From the NCBI GenBank assembly GCA_026545765.1, contig CM048840.1:27160765-27224764 (forward strand): 64,000 bases of DNA, in the 5' to 3' direction. A program made the translations under genes and the position numbers. Position 1 is the first letter of the stretch. Each line of letters begins with the position of its first letter. The notes under the pieces were generated by a model. The model saw nothing but the letters and a program-made list of their open reading frames with translations, was not told the origin of the DNA and did not search any database. Origin of the DNA: Plantago major. Taxonomy: Eukaryota; Streptophyta; Magnoliopsida; Lamiales; Plantaginaceae. Of this stretch, positions 32,640 through 44,389 are shown in pieces.

Positions 32640-34723
32640 AATAACCATACGGTAAGATCTAATAACATCATCATGTAGTGGTGTACATTTACCTTTTACT
32701 CCCATGTACACAAACCTATATTCAGAGCAACAAATTTCAAGTTCCTCTCAGTCACTGCCATGATCATCATGCATACGGTAATTATTCGGATACAAATTAA
32801 AACAGTCATCAATAAAAAACTTTGGAGTGTTGTAGGAAATATACTCCGGATATCCTTTAATACGTCAACTCTCCGCCAATGTCAGTACATGTTGGTCCAG
32901 ATAACGGCAAAGTAAAAGACTAGGAGGGGGGGGTGCATAGTCTTTTTCAAACTTTTGTCGATAAAGACAATTTCTCAGATATCTGTGACGATATCTGATA
33001 CTTATTTTCAGAGAGCGGAAGACTTTTTGTGATAAGTGCACGTGCTCAGCAAGATATGTGTAAATACTTAGCAAAGTAAATAAAGCAAGTAATAAATTGC
33101 AGAAAGTAAATAACACAAGTCTTTATAGTGGTATCTGAAGGTGGCGTAATCCTTCAACTAATCCACTTCGGCCTTTCTCAGACCTAGAATCCACTAAGAC
33201 AGATAAATGAGTTAACCTTACAAATGTCTTCTCTCGATTCCTAAATACACTAGGTTCCCAACCAAGTGTTCCCCCTGAGTTATTCCCCGGCTTTCTCAGC
33301 CAAGTACTTCCTATACTCAGAAACCTTTGAGCTATTCCTTATTTCCCAAACTAAGTATTCCTATGCTCAGTAACCTTGGAGTTATTCCTTAGTTTTCCAA
33401 ACTAAGTACTTCACATATCTCCGATTAAGGTGTTGGTTAAGGTAGTTTGTCAGGTGAGCTTCTTTAATAACTTATTCAGTTATGTAGATAGCTCTGTGAA
33501 TCAAGTATACTTAATACACTTTTCAATGTATGGTATCTTGTTCTTTACTGACCCAAGTCTATGATAAGTGTTTAAGAGAATGAATCTCAGATATTAAATC
33601 TTAATTCAACTCCTTCACATATAACAATGCTTGTTAAGGATCAGGACACTTAGAACTTTTGTGCCACTTAGAATCAAGAGCTTTGGTCGCAACAGAAAGC
33701 TTGAAGGTAAGTAGTATGCTTGAGAGTTTGAAAGATAGTGTTCAGTGTTCTTGTTGTGAGTTCTGTTTATTTTTCAAGCATTCTAAGTGTTATATTTATA
33801 GTTGAAAATCATGCCGTTTGAATAGTGTCCGTTAGGCTCAAATGAAATTCAAACTATTAATATCTGAGTATAGTACTGTTGTACGTTTGTCTTCTTCTCA
33901 GAGACTGCCGTTTTTGTTCAGACATTTCTGTCCGCACATTCAATGTATTGTACTATACTTTGTCCTGTAGTGCCAACGGAACTATGCATGCTTTCTGAAG
34001 CATTGCACGTCCCTTTTCAGAGACCTTCACATCTCCAAATACTTGTTACTCATTGTTTTCCAGAAACATAGTTTTTATACAAGGTATCTGAGTGTAGATA
34101 TCTGTGGGCACTTTTCCTCATTTAGAAACCTTGTATTCTCATATATCTTTTGCAACACTTGTTTCTTCAAGATATCTGGACATAGGTATCCGATGACCTT
34201 AGTCTTCAGCAATCTTGTGTAGTCTTCAAATCTTCAAGTATGTTGAACTCTTCTGCCGGATGCTTTCTTCTTGGTCTTCTTCAGAGAAATAAAAAATTAC
34301 ATTCAGAGACCTAACATCCTATACAAGATTTGCTAGACTATCATACTTAGTGATTTTCCTCTTTTACAGTGTTCAAGTGAACCAAGAGTACTAACCACCT
34401 TTTGCTGATCAAAATCTAAACAGATATTCCTAACAGTACCGAAAACATCAAGCCACCCTTGGATAAACTTGAAAACAGACATTCACATCCTCTGCTGATC
34501 CGTAAACTCCTTAGTTCCACAATCCGCACCATGGATCTTGAAATACTGAATTGAGTTAATAAGAAGCTGAGATTTGGCTTTTCGTCGCTGGAAACCCAGT
34601 CCTTGCAGGCCTGCCAATCATCTGTAAGCCCGATGAGTATATGTGGGTCTGGTTTAGAGCTAGATATTTGTGAGAAAAGTCTACTTTATCCACTTTGCCT
34701 TTGCCTTCAATTTTCATACCCAT
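32640..34723 (-). pseudogene. JMJD4-like JmjC-domain gene, decayed, split by a solo LTR
   Basis: Right piece (34436-34723, minus): a possible start ATG at 34723, then an N-terminal segment with LTDDWQACKDWVSSDEKP, then DCGTKEFTDQQRM and MSVFKFIQGWLDVF. Left piece (32640-32889, minus): YPEYISYNTPKFFIDDCFNL, then YPNNYRMHDDHGSD, YRFVYMGVKG and TPLHDD. In JMJD4-type proteins these come in this order. TPLHDD corresponds to the HxD pair that binds iron. At least two stops and several frame changes are present and the C-terminal half is missing, so it is a host pseudogene. Family members are 2-oxoglutarate/Fe(II) oxygenases that act on proteins. The solo LTR at 32890-34435 lies between the pieces. 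Confidence 0.75.
32885..34440. mobile_element. Solo LTR, probably copia-type
   Basis: About 1.55 kb beginning TGTTGG (32890) and ending CCTAACA (34435), an inverted TGTTRG pair. Flanking GTACA and GTACC agree at 4 of 5 positions as a target duplication. It contains the common plant LTR phrase TCTTTATAGTGG and internal diverged repeats of about 65 bp (CTCAGNAACCTT.GAG.TATTCCTTA near 33260-33420). Strong support for the borders is that the two halves of a JmjC pseudogene resume at exactly these points. No internal genes or second LTR were found. Confidence 0.6.
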
Positions 34724-37700
34724 ATGTTACTTCTCCTTTCTCTTCTGATCAAGTAAGAGTAGAGATTTAGCTGTTGGAGGCTGAGAATGAGGGAGACGCA
34801 CCAGGATCTCATGATATCACCTTACTTTCTTTAATATACGTTGTGAGCAGAACCTATTAGAAAAAAAAAACCCACAATACAGAAAACATTGGTTTCCTAC
34901 TTACAGAAACCACTGCAATAAACACATCATATTATCTCTCCAACTGTATACACAACAAAATTGGAACAAAAACATTCATAGAAAAATAATCAATCACGCT
35001 TCAACTAAGTTTTGCTAAAAACATTCTCCAAGAATAGCCAATTATCTGGATTATGGTCTGACTCAGCAGAAACCTTCAATTCACAAATATATCCACATTT
35101 TTAGCACAGGGAATATAATATGTTTACCTCATCAATGCTAAAGGCATCACTTTACACAAATTAACCTTATATGACGTGGAATAGAACCTGTTTCACAGAA
35201 AAACTGTAAGAGTGACTCTATTGTAGCTCATCCTACAAACTTCATTCCTATTGCAGAAATTTTGCATAACAGTTACCAATGACCAAAAAAACTATGCAAC
35301 ATTATAGGCATGAAATAAATAACCATCACTTAAAAGGGGTAATATTACCTACTCTCGCTTACGGTCCATACTTTCACAAATTAAAAAAATTCCATTAATT
35401 TCAAATATTCGAATAGAAGACCATTAAAACCCATAGAACGCAAATGAGGGTATGAGTTGTGCCTTTATCTTAGCACCACCTCTTTTTAAATACTTTATAA
35501 ATAGCGCACCAAATACATTGTTCGTACTTCAATCGGTAGTCAAATACATTCACTATTATATAAGAAAAGAATTTTTGTTTTGAAAGAAAACCAACTGAAG
35601 AAGTTTTCATACCACTTGCAATGCTACAAATAGTCTAATAGTAGCATATTATGTCTATTTAAAGTTCATACTCATCTTATCAGCTAGGATCCATATAACT
35701 ACTTGCAGCATGTCACATCGCCTCTCATACACTAAACTTATAATGAACTCATCTCCATCATGTTGCATGCCTAGATAATCCCCTTCAAGAAGAAACTATC
35801 ACGGGGGATACAAATAAATTCATGAGACATATCATCACTTCCAGAATATCTATCTCCGAGATAAAAAAGTCACATAGTAACTGCAACTCAAGAGGATTAA
35901 GCAGCTTATTCAAATCAAAACTGAGGAAATAGTGTGATTCACATGTATTAAAGAACTGCAGCCCTTTCAACTTTTCATATGCTGGCCGTGAAGAAAAACT
36001 TGATTGAATTGGATAAAATGGATAAAGGACAGACAAAATCATAATGAATTATATACATCAGATAATTGTTGTTACCTATATTGCACAAAATAAATTGTTT
36101 ACCCTAAACTCTTTTGTGATTTATCTTCTTCGATCAAGTGGGTATGGAAAAATTGAATGGGGATTGCCCAGGAGCTAATTTGACAAACATCCTGCAACCG
36201 ACAGAAGAGAACAATTTTACTGAATCTATCAAAAGTCAGTATGGAAGAAAAATTCATTAAGGAGATACATGTAACTGTAGATACAGTAATAAGTTTATAT
36301 AAATTTCTTATATAATTAAAATTTTGAGACCTTAGACAATTGTTAGAATTTTTACAATCCATATAACTGCAAATATTACCTAAAGAATGCTACCGATCCA
36401 TAAGATCAATATTATCTTCATATGCAAAATCACCACGGACATTTTATTCGACATAAATCCTAAATGGATTAATAAATAAGAATAAAGAGCATCAGAGTAA
36501 TTATAACAAAAAATCGAAGAAAGAATCAATAATATGAGAAATCATTAATCTGCTGACGGTAGATGATTTATGAATGCCATGAAACTTTTTGATGGTCATG
36601 CAGACATTCCTTGCTATGTTATTTGTATATGTTGATTATTGCTATGAATGAAAGCACTTATGTTGAATGGTCCTAATATAAGTAAGCACAATACACAAAA
36701 AACTTGAGAAGAAGAAAATACATCATTAGCAACAAATAAACACATCATCTATATAGTATATAGCTACCACTTAAAATCACAAAACAACTCTGACATTCGA
36801 GAAGACTGATTTGAGTTATGTAAAATTCAGATATAAATAGCAATAGTTACTTTTTAATTTGACTAAAATTCCAAGCTTCACATGTGAAGCTTACATCAAC
36901 CACTTTTACATTATCCGTAGTTTAGCATGACAGAGTCGCTTCGAAAAAACAGAAAGGTATGAGTATGAATCGAGATGGAGAATCCAAATCGCGAAACAAA
37001 ATTAGATAAATTCATAATAATAAATTGGCCAGATGAATTCAACATTTGATAAATCCTAAAAATATTCGATCGATTGGTTTGGGATTACCTGGAGACTGAG
37101 CATCATCCATTAAGAATCCGAATCAGATTCCATTTGAGAATATTGATTTTTTTTACTCAATCGATGAGTGATGTTGCGCAATCAAGTCGATGACAAAGGA
37201 GGAGATTGAGGGCTCGAAGAATTGAAGAATTTTAGATGCGATTGAAGACCGACTTGGCTTGGAGATCGAACTGGGAAGGTGAGAAATCGATTGAATTAGC
37301 TTAATAATACACAACTCCGACTGAATAGGAAAAATGAAGATGACAGAATAAGGAGAAATTAGTGCCTCCACAAGATTTCTTAACCAATGAGAGAATGCAT
37401 TAATTATATTTTCGAGATTAGCTGAATGAAAATTAGTAGAGACTGCCATCTAGAAACTTGTTAGCCAATCGGAATGATCATCAATTATGTGATCAATTCC
37501 ACATAATTGATGCTTATCACCCTATTCTTAATGGTTTTTATTTTAATATATAAATAGATTTGTAAAAAGGTGTTGAATCTAAATCCTCATTTCATGATAC
37601 AATTTCGTTTAGTATTATCTAAACAAATCCTGCTTCTCCCAGTGAAACTTCAATTTGTACACAACATAAACATAGACTTCTAAACTATTACTAGTAAGAA

Positions 37701-37727
37701 AGAAATACATAGATTACCACCAAAAAA
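34724..37727. other. Long AT-rich region without recognisable genes
   Basis: About 3 kb. Short minus-strand frames (for instance near 35785-36042 and 37153-37449) have no domain I recognise. Possible exon-like pieces with splice-like borders occur near 36100-36190 and 37090-37110 on the minus strand, but there is no continuous coding sense. It may hold a decayed gene or non-coding transcript; I do not call one. Confidence 0.35.
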
Positions 37728-37955
37728 CATAAATAACCCAACAAACAAGGGTTATAGGCAACTGATTAACACTATTAGATTTTAATGGTCCATATCAAAT
37801 CGCCATAAATAACCCAACAAACAAGGGTTATAGGCAACTGATTAACACTATTAGATTTTAATGGTCCATATCAAATCGCCATAAATAACCCAACAAACAA
37901 GGGTTATAGGCAACTGATTAACACTATTAGATTTTAATGGTCCATATCAAATCGC
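37728..37955. repeat. Perfect tandem repeat, three copies of a 76-bp unit
   Basis: Units begin CATAAATAACCCAACAAACA at 37728, 37804 and 37880 and end ATATCAAATCGC at 37955. The three copies look identical by eye, which points to very recent expansion. No known satellite is recognised. Confidence 0.95.
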
Positions 37956-38107
37956 CAAAATCGATATGATAGGCGATCACCCTTTATCCCCAAAAATATT
38001 TAAATAAAAAAAATTCAAATAATTAATCCTATGAATACTTGAATTAAAATTTCAAAAAGTTAATCAAAATACTCAAATTTACCATCTAATTTGTTTTAAA
38101 TATAATA

Positions 38108-38278
38108 CACTCTCCGTTTCGATTTCAACTTCCCACGGGATCAGACACGAATTTTAAGAAAAGAGTAAGTAGATAGTGTGATAAAGTAGAAGATGGATTG
38201 AATAAAGTAAACAGATTTTCATTTTAAGGGATGAGTCCCAAAATAGAATGCGGAAAGTCGAAATCGAGACAGAGGGAG
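38108..38278. mobile_element. Stowaway-type MITE
   Basis: 171 bp with TA on both sides; ends CACTCTCCGTTTCGATTTCA and (reverse complement of right) CTCCCTCTGTCTCGATTTCG, both continuing as ACTT.CC. Non-coding. Confidence 0.72.
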
Positions 38279-38280
38279 TA

Positions 38281-38612
38281 ATATTTTTTAGAATTACCTA
38301 TTTCTTTTAATTACAATATTTTTACATTTAATGGAATGTAAATAAATGTTTGGTTGCCTTGTCTGTTGTCAAACACTGCTGAAGTGTAACCTGTACGTTG
38401 TGAAAAAGCCCAAATTGTTATAATTACTAAAAAGTAACGTACATCTACAACTTGGCTAGCAAGTTATTATTATTACTAGAAAATTAGCATACATCTACAA
38501 CTTGATATATCATCACATTGTTACACATGAATTATAACATCAACATTATTAATTAGAAGTCCGAAAGAAAATTCACAGATATCAATGTGAAATCAAAAAA
38601 AAAATTAATTAA
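38281..38612. other. 3' flank of the VOC gene
   Basis: Likely holds the 3' UTR of the minus-strand VOC gene. There is a short direct repeat near 38427-38500 (TACATCTACAACTTG twice). Nothing else is seen. Confidence 0.4.
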
Positions 38613-39854
38613 TTAAGAGCGAACATGGCTTCCAATCCTGATGACGAGACCATCAATATCTTTAACGTAACCAACTTTTTGTCCCCATTCCTTGTCCTCC
38701 GGCTCACTCACCGACTCTGCCCCGTTCTCCACCGCTCTCTGCCATAACCCAGGCCAATATATGACTTTTTATCATATTATAATGTAATTTAACATTTTTT
38801 TAAATAAAATATGTTCAAAGTTAGGCTTCGTTTGTACAAAGAGAACTGAGCTAAGTTGAACTTATCTGAACTCATTTGTAGTGTAAAAAATAACAAGTAA
38901 ATCTAAATTGAAATTAATGATTTTTCAAATGAAGAGAACATTGCCTTATAACTTGACACCACTCTACTCAATCTTTGTTCAAGGTAAAGACTTTTAAAAG
39001 GATTTTAGTTCAACTTGAAAAGAAAGAAAGAATAAAGAATGATATAACTTGAAAGTGGACTAAATGTTTTCCTTCAATAATTAGCATGCCAAATGAAATA
39101 ATTAATTAACGTCTATCACTTAATTAAGGAAAATCCAAAAATGGAACTAGGATAGATGTAAACCTTGTATGCTGCTTCAACATCCGCATAGTCAAAACAG
39201 ACCTCGACAGGGTTCCTCTCGTCAGCAGGTACATGAACATGACCGGTTAAATCCTCGGTCTCGTGCTGTTTCGCTGGTGTAAATGCTATTGTGGTCGCCC
39301 CGCTTTCTAGCTCTGCCCATCTACAACATAAAGTTCAACCACAAACACGTATGCGTAAGTCTCCTGTATAAGTAAGTCTCATCAAGTCTCATCGACGGTT
39401 TCTAAATAATTCATCTAGTCTTAGGTTATCAATAATTTTTTGACGTTATTAATAAAAAATATTTATGTTTCAACATTGATGCCTTTCATATTAAAAAAAC
39501 CATTTCACTAACAACATAAATCTCTCTAAATTATAAATTTTGATTAATAATATGAACAATTTCATTGATAACATAAATCTCTCTAAATAAATTATAGATA
39601 AACCGCATCTAGGAGACTTTGTAAACACATATATAAATGTACAATTAGCATCGGATCGATCATCCATGTTTGTAAAAGTCAGGATCTCATCACACTTAAA
39701 TTTAGAATCGATCGATCAAATTTGAATACCTGTGAGACTTGTCGTTGCGGCGTACGTTGTAACCGAAAGCTTTGGAGTAAAAGGCTACAGACTTTGCGAC
39801 ATCTTTTACGTATATAACCGTGTATGCATAAACTGGATTCAAATTTGCTGCCAT
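38613..39854 (-). CDS. VOC-superfamily (glyoxalase I/bleomycin-resistance fold) protein
   Basis: Three exons (39730-39854, 39164-39320, 38613-38738) with GT-AG borders give 135 residues in frame. The protein opens with the babbab VOC fold: a first strand VYAYTVIYVKDVAKSVAFYS, then FGYNVRRND, a WAELESGATTIAFTP strand pair, then an HVHVPADERNPVEVCFDYAD segment that starts the second half. It ends GQKVGYVKDIDGLVIRIGS. The length is that of a single-domain soluble member. In glyoxalase I the last strand usually carries a metal-binding Glu (..DGN.VE..); here the place is Arg in LVIRIGS, so glyoxalase I activity is doubtful and I call only the fold. It looks intact. Intron 1 carries a MULE-type MITE. 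Confidence 0.85.
39352..39622. mobile_element. MULE-type MITE in the VOC gene intron
   Basis: 271 bp flanked by AAACACGTA (39343-39351) and AAACACATA (39623-39631), a 9-bp duplication with one difference. The ends share GTAAGTCTCCT and AGGAGACTT with the MITE in the PYROXD2-like gene (8832-9082). The interior AACATAAATCTCTCTAAAT-type text occurs twice. Confidence 0.7.
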
Positions 39855-40513
39855 CTTTTTATTTGCTTATAATTTACTCTCTCAGTCGATCTATATTTTT
39901 CCAGTTTTATATCTGATTGTTGAAGTGCTGATCGGTTCGATTATTAGGAGGACCAGGACTGCCAACTTCTGACGAGGAGGAATAAATCTAGCTAGTCATA
40001 AGTGACACACGTGTACTACATGCAAGCTTAAAAGTTGCCACGTCCAATTTTTACTCACTCGAGTTTCTGGCGATACCCCTCTCCCTAAATTAGATGCACT
40101 CCTAATTTTTATTTACAATAAACAAATTTAAATATAATTATAGATTAAATTTAGAATGTAATAATCAAACTAGTACTAATCCGTGACGATGTCATAGTAT
40201 AGTTACGTTTAATAATAATTAGGAATGTGAAGATAAAATAAATTAATCAAGACAATAAGATAATCAAAATTCCATGCAAACAACGTTAGCCGTGGTGTAT
40301 GTTTGTAATCCTTTGTCCAATACTATGTCTTTGTTTATGGTAACTATGGAAAATGTAAAATATGACTCATCATGGCGTATATGATTTGAAAGGGTAGGAC
40401 TCAACCCGAACCCGTTCAGGACCTGACGAGTTGACAACATGTAGTAGTACATTATATTGGGTCCTCTACACGTACCTAACACTTTAATTACTAACTTATA
40501 CTCCAATCTGAAC
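39855..40513. other. Upstream region of the VOC gene
   Basis: Promoter and intergenic DNA; no coding block or element end recognised before the CACTA TSD at 40514. Confidence 0.4.
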
Positions 40514-42047
40514 CAACACTACAAGAAATTACTGAAAAAATGATGGAATGGGGCGACAAATTTTATCCGTCGCCCCAATAGCGACGGATACCAGTTATCC
40601 GTCGCTACCGTAAGCGACGGATAATTTTATCCGTCGAAAATTTAGCGACGAATAAATTTATCCGTCACTAAACAGTTGACTTTTATTTTAATTTTAAAAA
40701 AAATTCAAAAATTATTTAAAATTTTATTAAAAATAAAAAAATAGCGACGGATAAATTATCCGTCGCTACATTAAAAAAAATAACTAATTTGGTCCGACGG
40801 ATAAACTATCCGTCGGCCCTAGCGACGGATAGCGATCCATCGCTAAACAAGGTTAGATTACGGGAAGCAGGCCCAATTCTCCATTTCCGATTCTGCTTCA
40901 CTTTCCTCCATTTCTTCCGCCTCTTCAGCTTTTCCGTCCAATAATCCATCGTTCCGGCCAATCTTTGTATCAATTCGAAGCTCGTGGGACAAGGAGCTTG
41001 GGTGGTCGATCAATTTCATCCTTCTTCGGCAATTTGGGGTATTAGGCTAAACCCTAACTATTCTAAATTTGGAATTTTTGATAATTTGGATCAATTGTAT
41101 GTTTGTAAACAATTATGGTAGCTAGTATATGTTATATGAAGTAGTGGGTTAAGCTTGGGGTTGTCAATTGATTGATTTTGTTGTGAAATTGATTTATTGT
41201 TTGATGTTTGATTGATTAAGCTTGATTTTCATGTTTGATGTTTAATTGATTAAGCTTGATTTTCACGTTTGATGTTTTTGTATATGTATTACGATTAGTG
41301 TTTTGAAACCCTAATTTTTTGACAAATTTAGGAATTTTGTTAATTTCGACTAGTTTAATTGTAAGTATATATATCAAATTAGTATTACTAGTTAATTAGT
41401 ATAATGTTAAGATTTATTAAATTAACTTTGAGATTTCTATCACTTAGATTGTTAATTAGTATAATGTTAAGTAGTTTTGATTTGATAAATTCGTATATGT
41501 ACTAGATAACGAGGATTTAGTTAAGTGTTTTGAGACCATTTGTTGATTTTATTAACGTGTAATTTATAATTTATAACTCGTAGTAACTGGTTGAAATGGT
41601 TAAAATACATGGGAAATTTTATAAAATATCGAACACTTAATAATTAATCATGAAATTATAAGGAACGTATAATAATTAACAATTAATAATTAGACTTAGA
41701 GGACGGCGATAATGGTATATTATGTGTATTACAACTAGTTAGTAGTTGATAACACTTGAGTATTTCTGTTCTGCATGAAAAATGGTTACATGTGTTATTT
41801 ATAATTTGTTCTGTATTATAACTCGTACCAACACATTTTATTGTATTTGTTACATGTTTTTGCAGATGCCGCGACAGAGACCACGATTTATCTCCCAAAT
41901 TCCCCATGATGGTGCTTTGGGTGAGACAGTCGAGGGGGTGAGGGCTCTGGTAGTCAGGGAAGCAGGTCTCAGGTTCCTGAGACCCCACCAACCGGTCATA
42001 GCAGCAGGGGCTCTACCAGTCAGCTCGGACACAGACTGGAGGAGGAG

Positions 42048-43382
42048 GAGGATGATGAGACAATATTTTAACGTCTCATTTGGTGTTTTTTAGCGATCTT
42101 TGTGAGTCTTTGTCTTTAGTTTTGTAGTCTTTTTAGTTCGTTTTTACGCTTTGGTGTTTTGTTTGTGTTTTGTAGAAATTTGTGTCTTTTGAGCCGTTTG
42201 AAGACAAGCTGGTTAGCATGGCTCACTTGAGGATTGATCCACCATGCGAGATTTTACGAGCTTGGCAGTGAATTTTCCAGCATGGCTCGCCGTGCCGAGG
42301 AAATCAGTCCGCCGCGGCGAGATTTTACGAGTGGTCATCTTTTGAGATTAAAGAAGACTCGCCGCGGCGAGATTATGCGAATAATATATATTGCGATAAA
42401 GAAGGCTCGCCGCGGCGAAGTAATTGTGCCGCCGCGGCGAGATTTTGCGAATGGCTCCCCTGTTTTGAAGAAAGATGCTCGCCGCAGGGAAGGAATTGGT
42501 CCGTCGCGGCGAGATTTTTATGAATTGGATATACATTACGATTAAGAAGGCTCACCGCGACGAGCTATTTCTTCCGCCGCGGCGAGCGACGCAGAATTAA
42601 TTTCTTATTCCTTATTAGATTAGAATTTTGATTCCTTCTCATTCATACTTCTTTTAACCTAGTTTTGAGAAAATCTCCAAGAGCCATACATTGACATTGA
42701 GACATCTTTGGAGCTTGGTTATTCATTGATTTGATTCATCAGGATTAGTGGTATTGATTTCTCAATTGCTTTGTCCTTTACCATTCTTTTCATCTATGTT
42801 TCATATGATTATTACCATGAATCCTTGTATGCAATCATCAATTATGAGTAGCTAAACACCTTTGAATACAGTAGTATGTGAAGATTATGCATATTCGTTC
42901 TAGAGTTTATCAAAGCACTCATATAGGTTAGTCTCATATTAAATCTTCGTAAAAACCTTCAATTCGATAAGTCCGTATTAAATTCTCTAAATTGTTCATG
43001 TTTAAGGATCGTGAATTGACGACTCACGATTTCTCCAGTATAATATCCTCTAAGAATAATTGGTTGAATCGAATTGATTGATTTTCTGTGCAACGACCGT
43101 GTGACAAATATGAGTGCTATTCCTAGTTCGAATTAGCATAATTGGATCTTGCTACTGTATTCATCTTTCTCTCATTGTTAATCGTTATCTTAGCTTCAGT
43201 TGAACTAGTCAGAGGTATAAACAAAACCATCAATCAGATTGTTACTCGCAAATATCTGTTTACTCTCACTGCTACATAGCCTGATTAATTCCCTAGAGAT
43301 CGATCCTGAGTTAGGCTTTAGTCTACAACTACAGCTTATTCTCTAATTGCTTTTTAGAGTATAATTTGAGCTCATTAGAGGA
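42048..43382 (+). mobile_element. Solo Athila-type LTR with TSD GAGGA
   Basis: The LTR runs 42053-43377, starting TGATGAGACAATATT and ending GAGCTCATTA, with GAGGA at 42048-42052 and 43378-43382. It matches the LTRs of the element at 47205-63466 throughout, including the GC-rich palindrome array (about 42275-42595), but is visibly more diverged than those two are from each other. A solo LTR: no internal region. Confidence 0.88.
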
Positions 43383-43770
43383 CGATTGTCCCTACCTCGA
43401 GTGAGATGCACATAATCCCAACGTTACGTGGGACGGGTTGCCTGTGATTTTTCATCTTGGCCCTGCCAAGTAAGTATTATACATTCTTCTTAAATATGAA
43501 AAACATAACTTATGATAGTTGACAAGTATAAATTGTTGTACTAAAGTAATAAATATTTGTTTCTTGTATCTTATACATTGACAACAGTTTATGGCCTCGG
43601 GAGGTCCACAACAAACTAGGTGACATCTTTCGGAGCAGGAGAGAGCCACCGGGGCAGGGTGGTGAGTGTTGGTCTCACATCTCGGACCGCATGAGGGCCG
43701 AGTACTTTGATGAGCTGCGGGTAAGTTAAAATATGACATTCCTTTATTTGTTATTATAATCGTTTTAATA

Positions 43771-43937
43771 TGAGTGGTATGTTAGCCACTGTATGTGAGT
43801 GGTATGTTAGCCACTTTATTTGGGTGATATGTTAGTCACCATTGTGTTAGTAAAATTTAGGACAATGTGAGTGGTATGTTAGCCACTATATGTGAGTGGT
43901 ATGTTAGCCACTTTGTTTGGGTGATATGTTAGTCACC
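43771..43937 (+). repeat. Hairpin minisatellite in CACTA-1 intron
   Basis: Alternating units AGTGGTATGTTAGCCACT and GGTGATATGTTAGTCACC, six in all, in the intron of the TNPA-like gene. Each unit is self-complementary at its ends. The homologous CACTA-2 intron carries a larger array. Confidence 0.9.
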
Positions 43938-44330
43938 ATATCTGTTATGTTGTTGTATCTTATTAAATTGATGTAACATGGTGACGTTATATATATTGAC
44001 TTTGGATGTTGTATGAAATTGGGAATGTAGAAGGAGTACTTCATTCCCAGCAGATTGATTCCCCAAATCTGGCGTGTTTACAAGACTGTGGGATCTAAAC
44101 TGTACAGGGATATGGTCCATACTTGGAAAGCTATTCGGGATCGGAATGGCCCAATGCCTCCACAGGTTGATGCATAGGAGTGGGCCCTTTGGGATGCCTA
44201 CTGGGCTCGAACTGATGTCGAGAATAATGCCTACATCAACAAACAGAATCGGGCATCTCAGTCTGATGCAGCAGGAAGGGCCGTTCACCACCTTGGGAGG
44301 CGATCTACTCTCACTGATTATTACCAATCG

Positions 44331-44387
<57 letters not shown>
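44331..44387. repeat. (AT)n microsatellite
   Basis: About 57 bp of TA dinucleotides in CACTA-1, at the border of an exon-like block of the TNPA-like gene. Confidence 0.95.

Positions 44388-44389
<2 letters not shown>

Noticed and set aside
32446-32655. 69-residue plus-strand frame with a His/Gln-rich middle
   Set aside because: It overlaps a MITE end and the decayed JmjC gene on the other strand; low complexity, no domain.
35785-37449. Minus-strand frames of 85-98 residues and exon-like pieces
   Set aside because: No domain, poor continuity and no matching splice phases; left as unannotated AT-rich DNA.
42234-42555. Arg/Ala-rich frames of 60-103 residues in the LTR
   Set aside because: They come from the CGCCGCGGCGA palindrome array on both strands and are not conserved between LTR copies.
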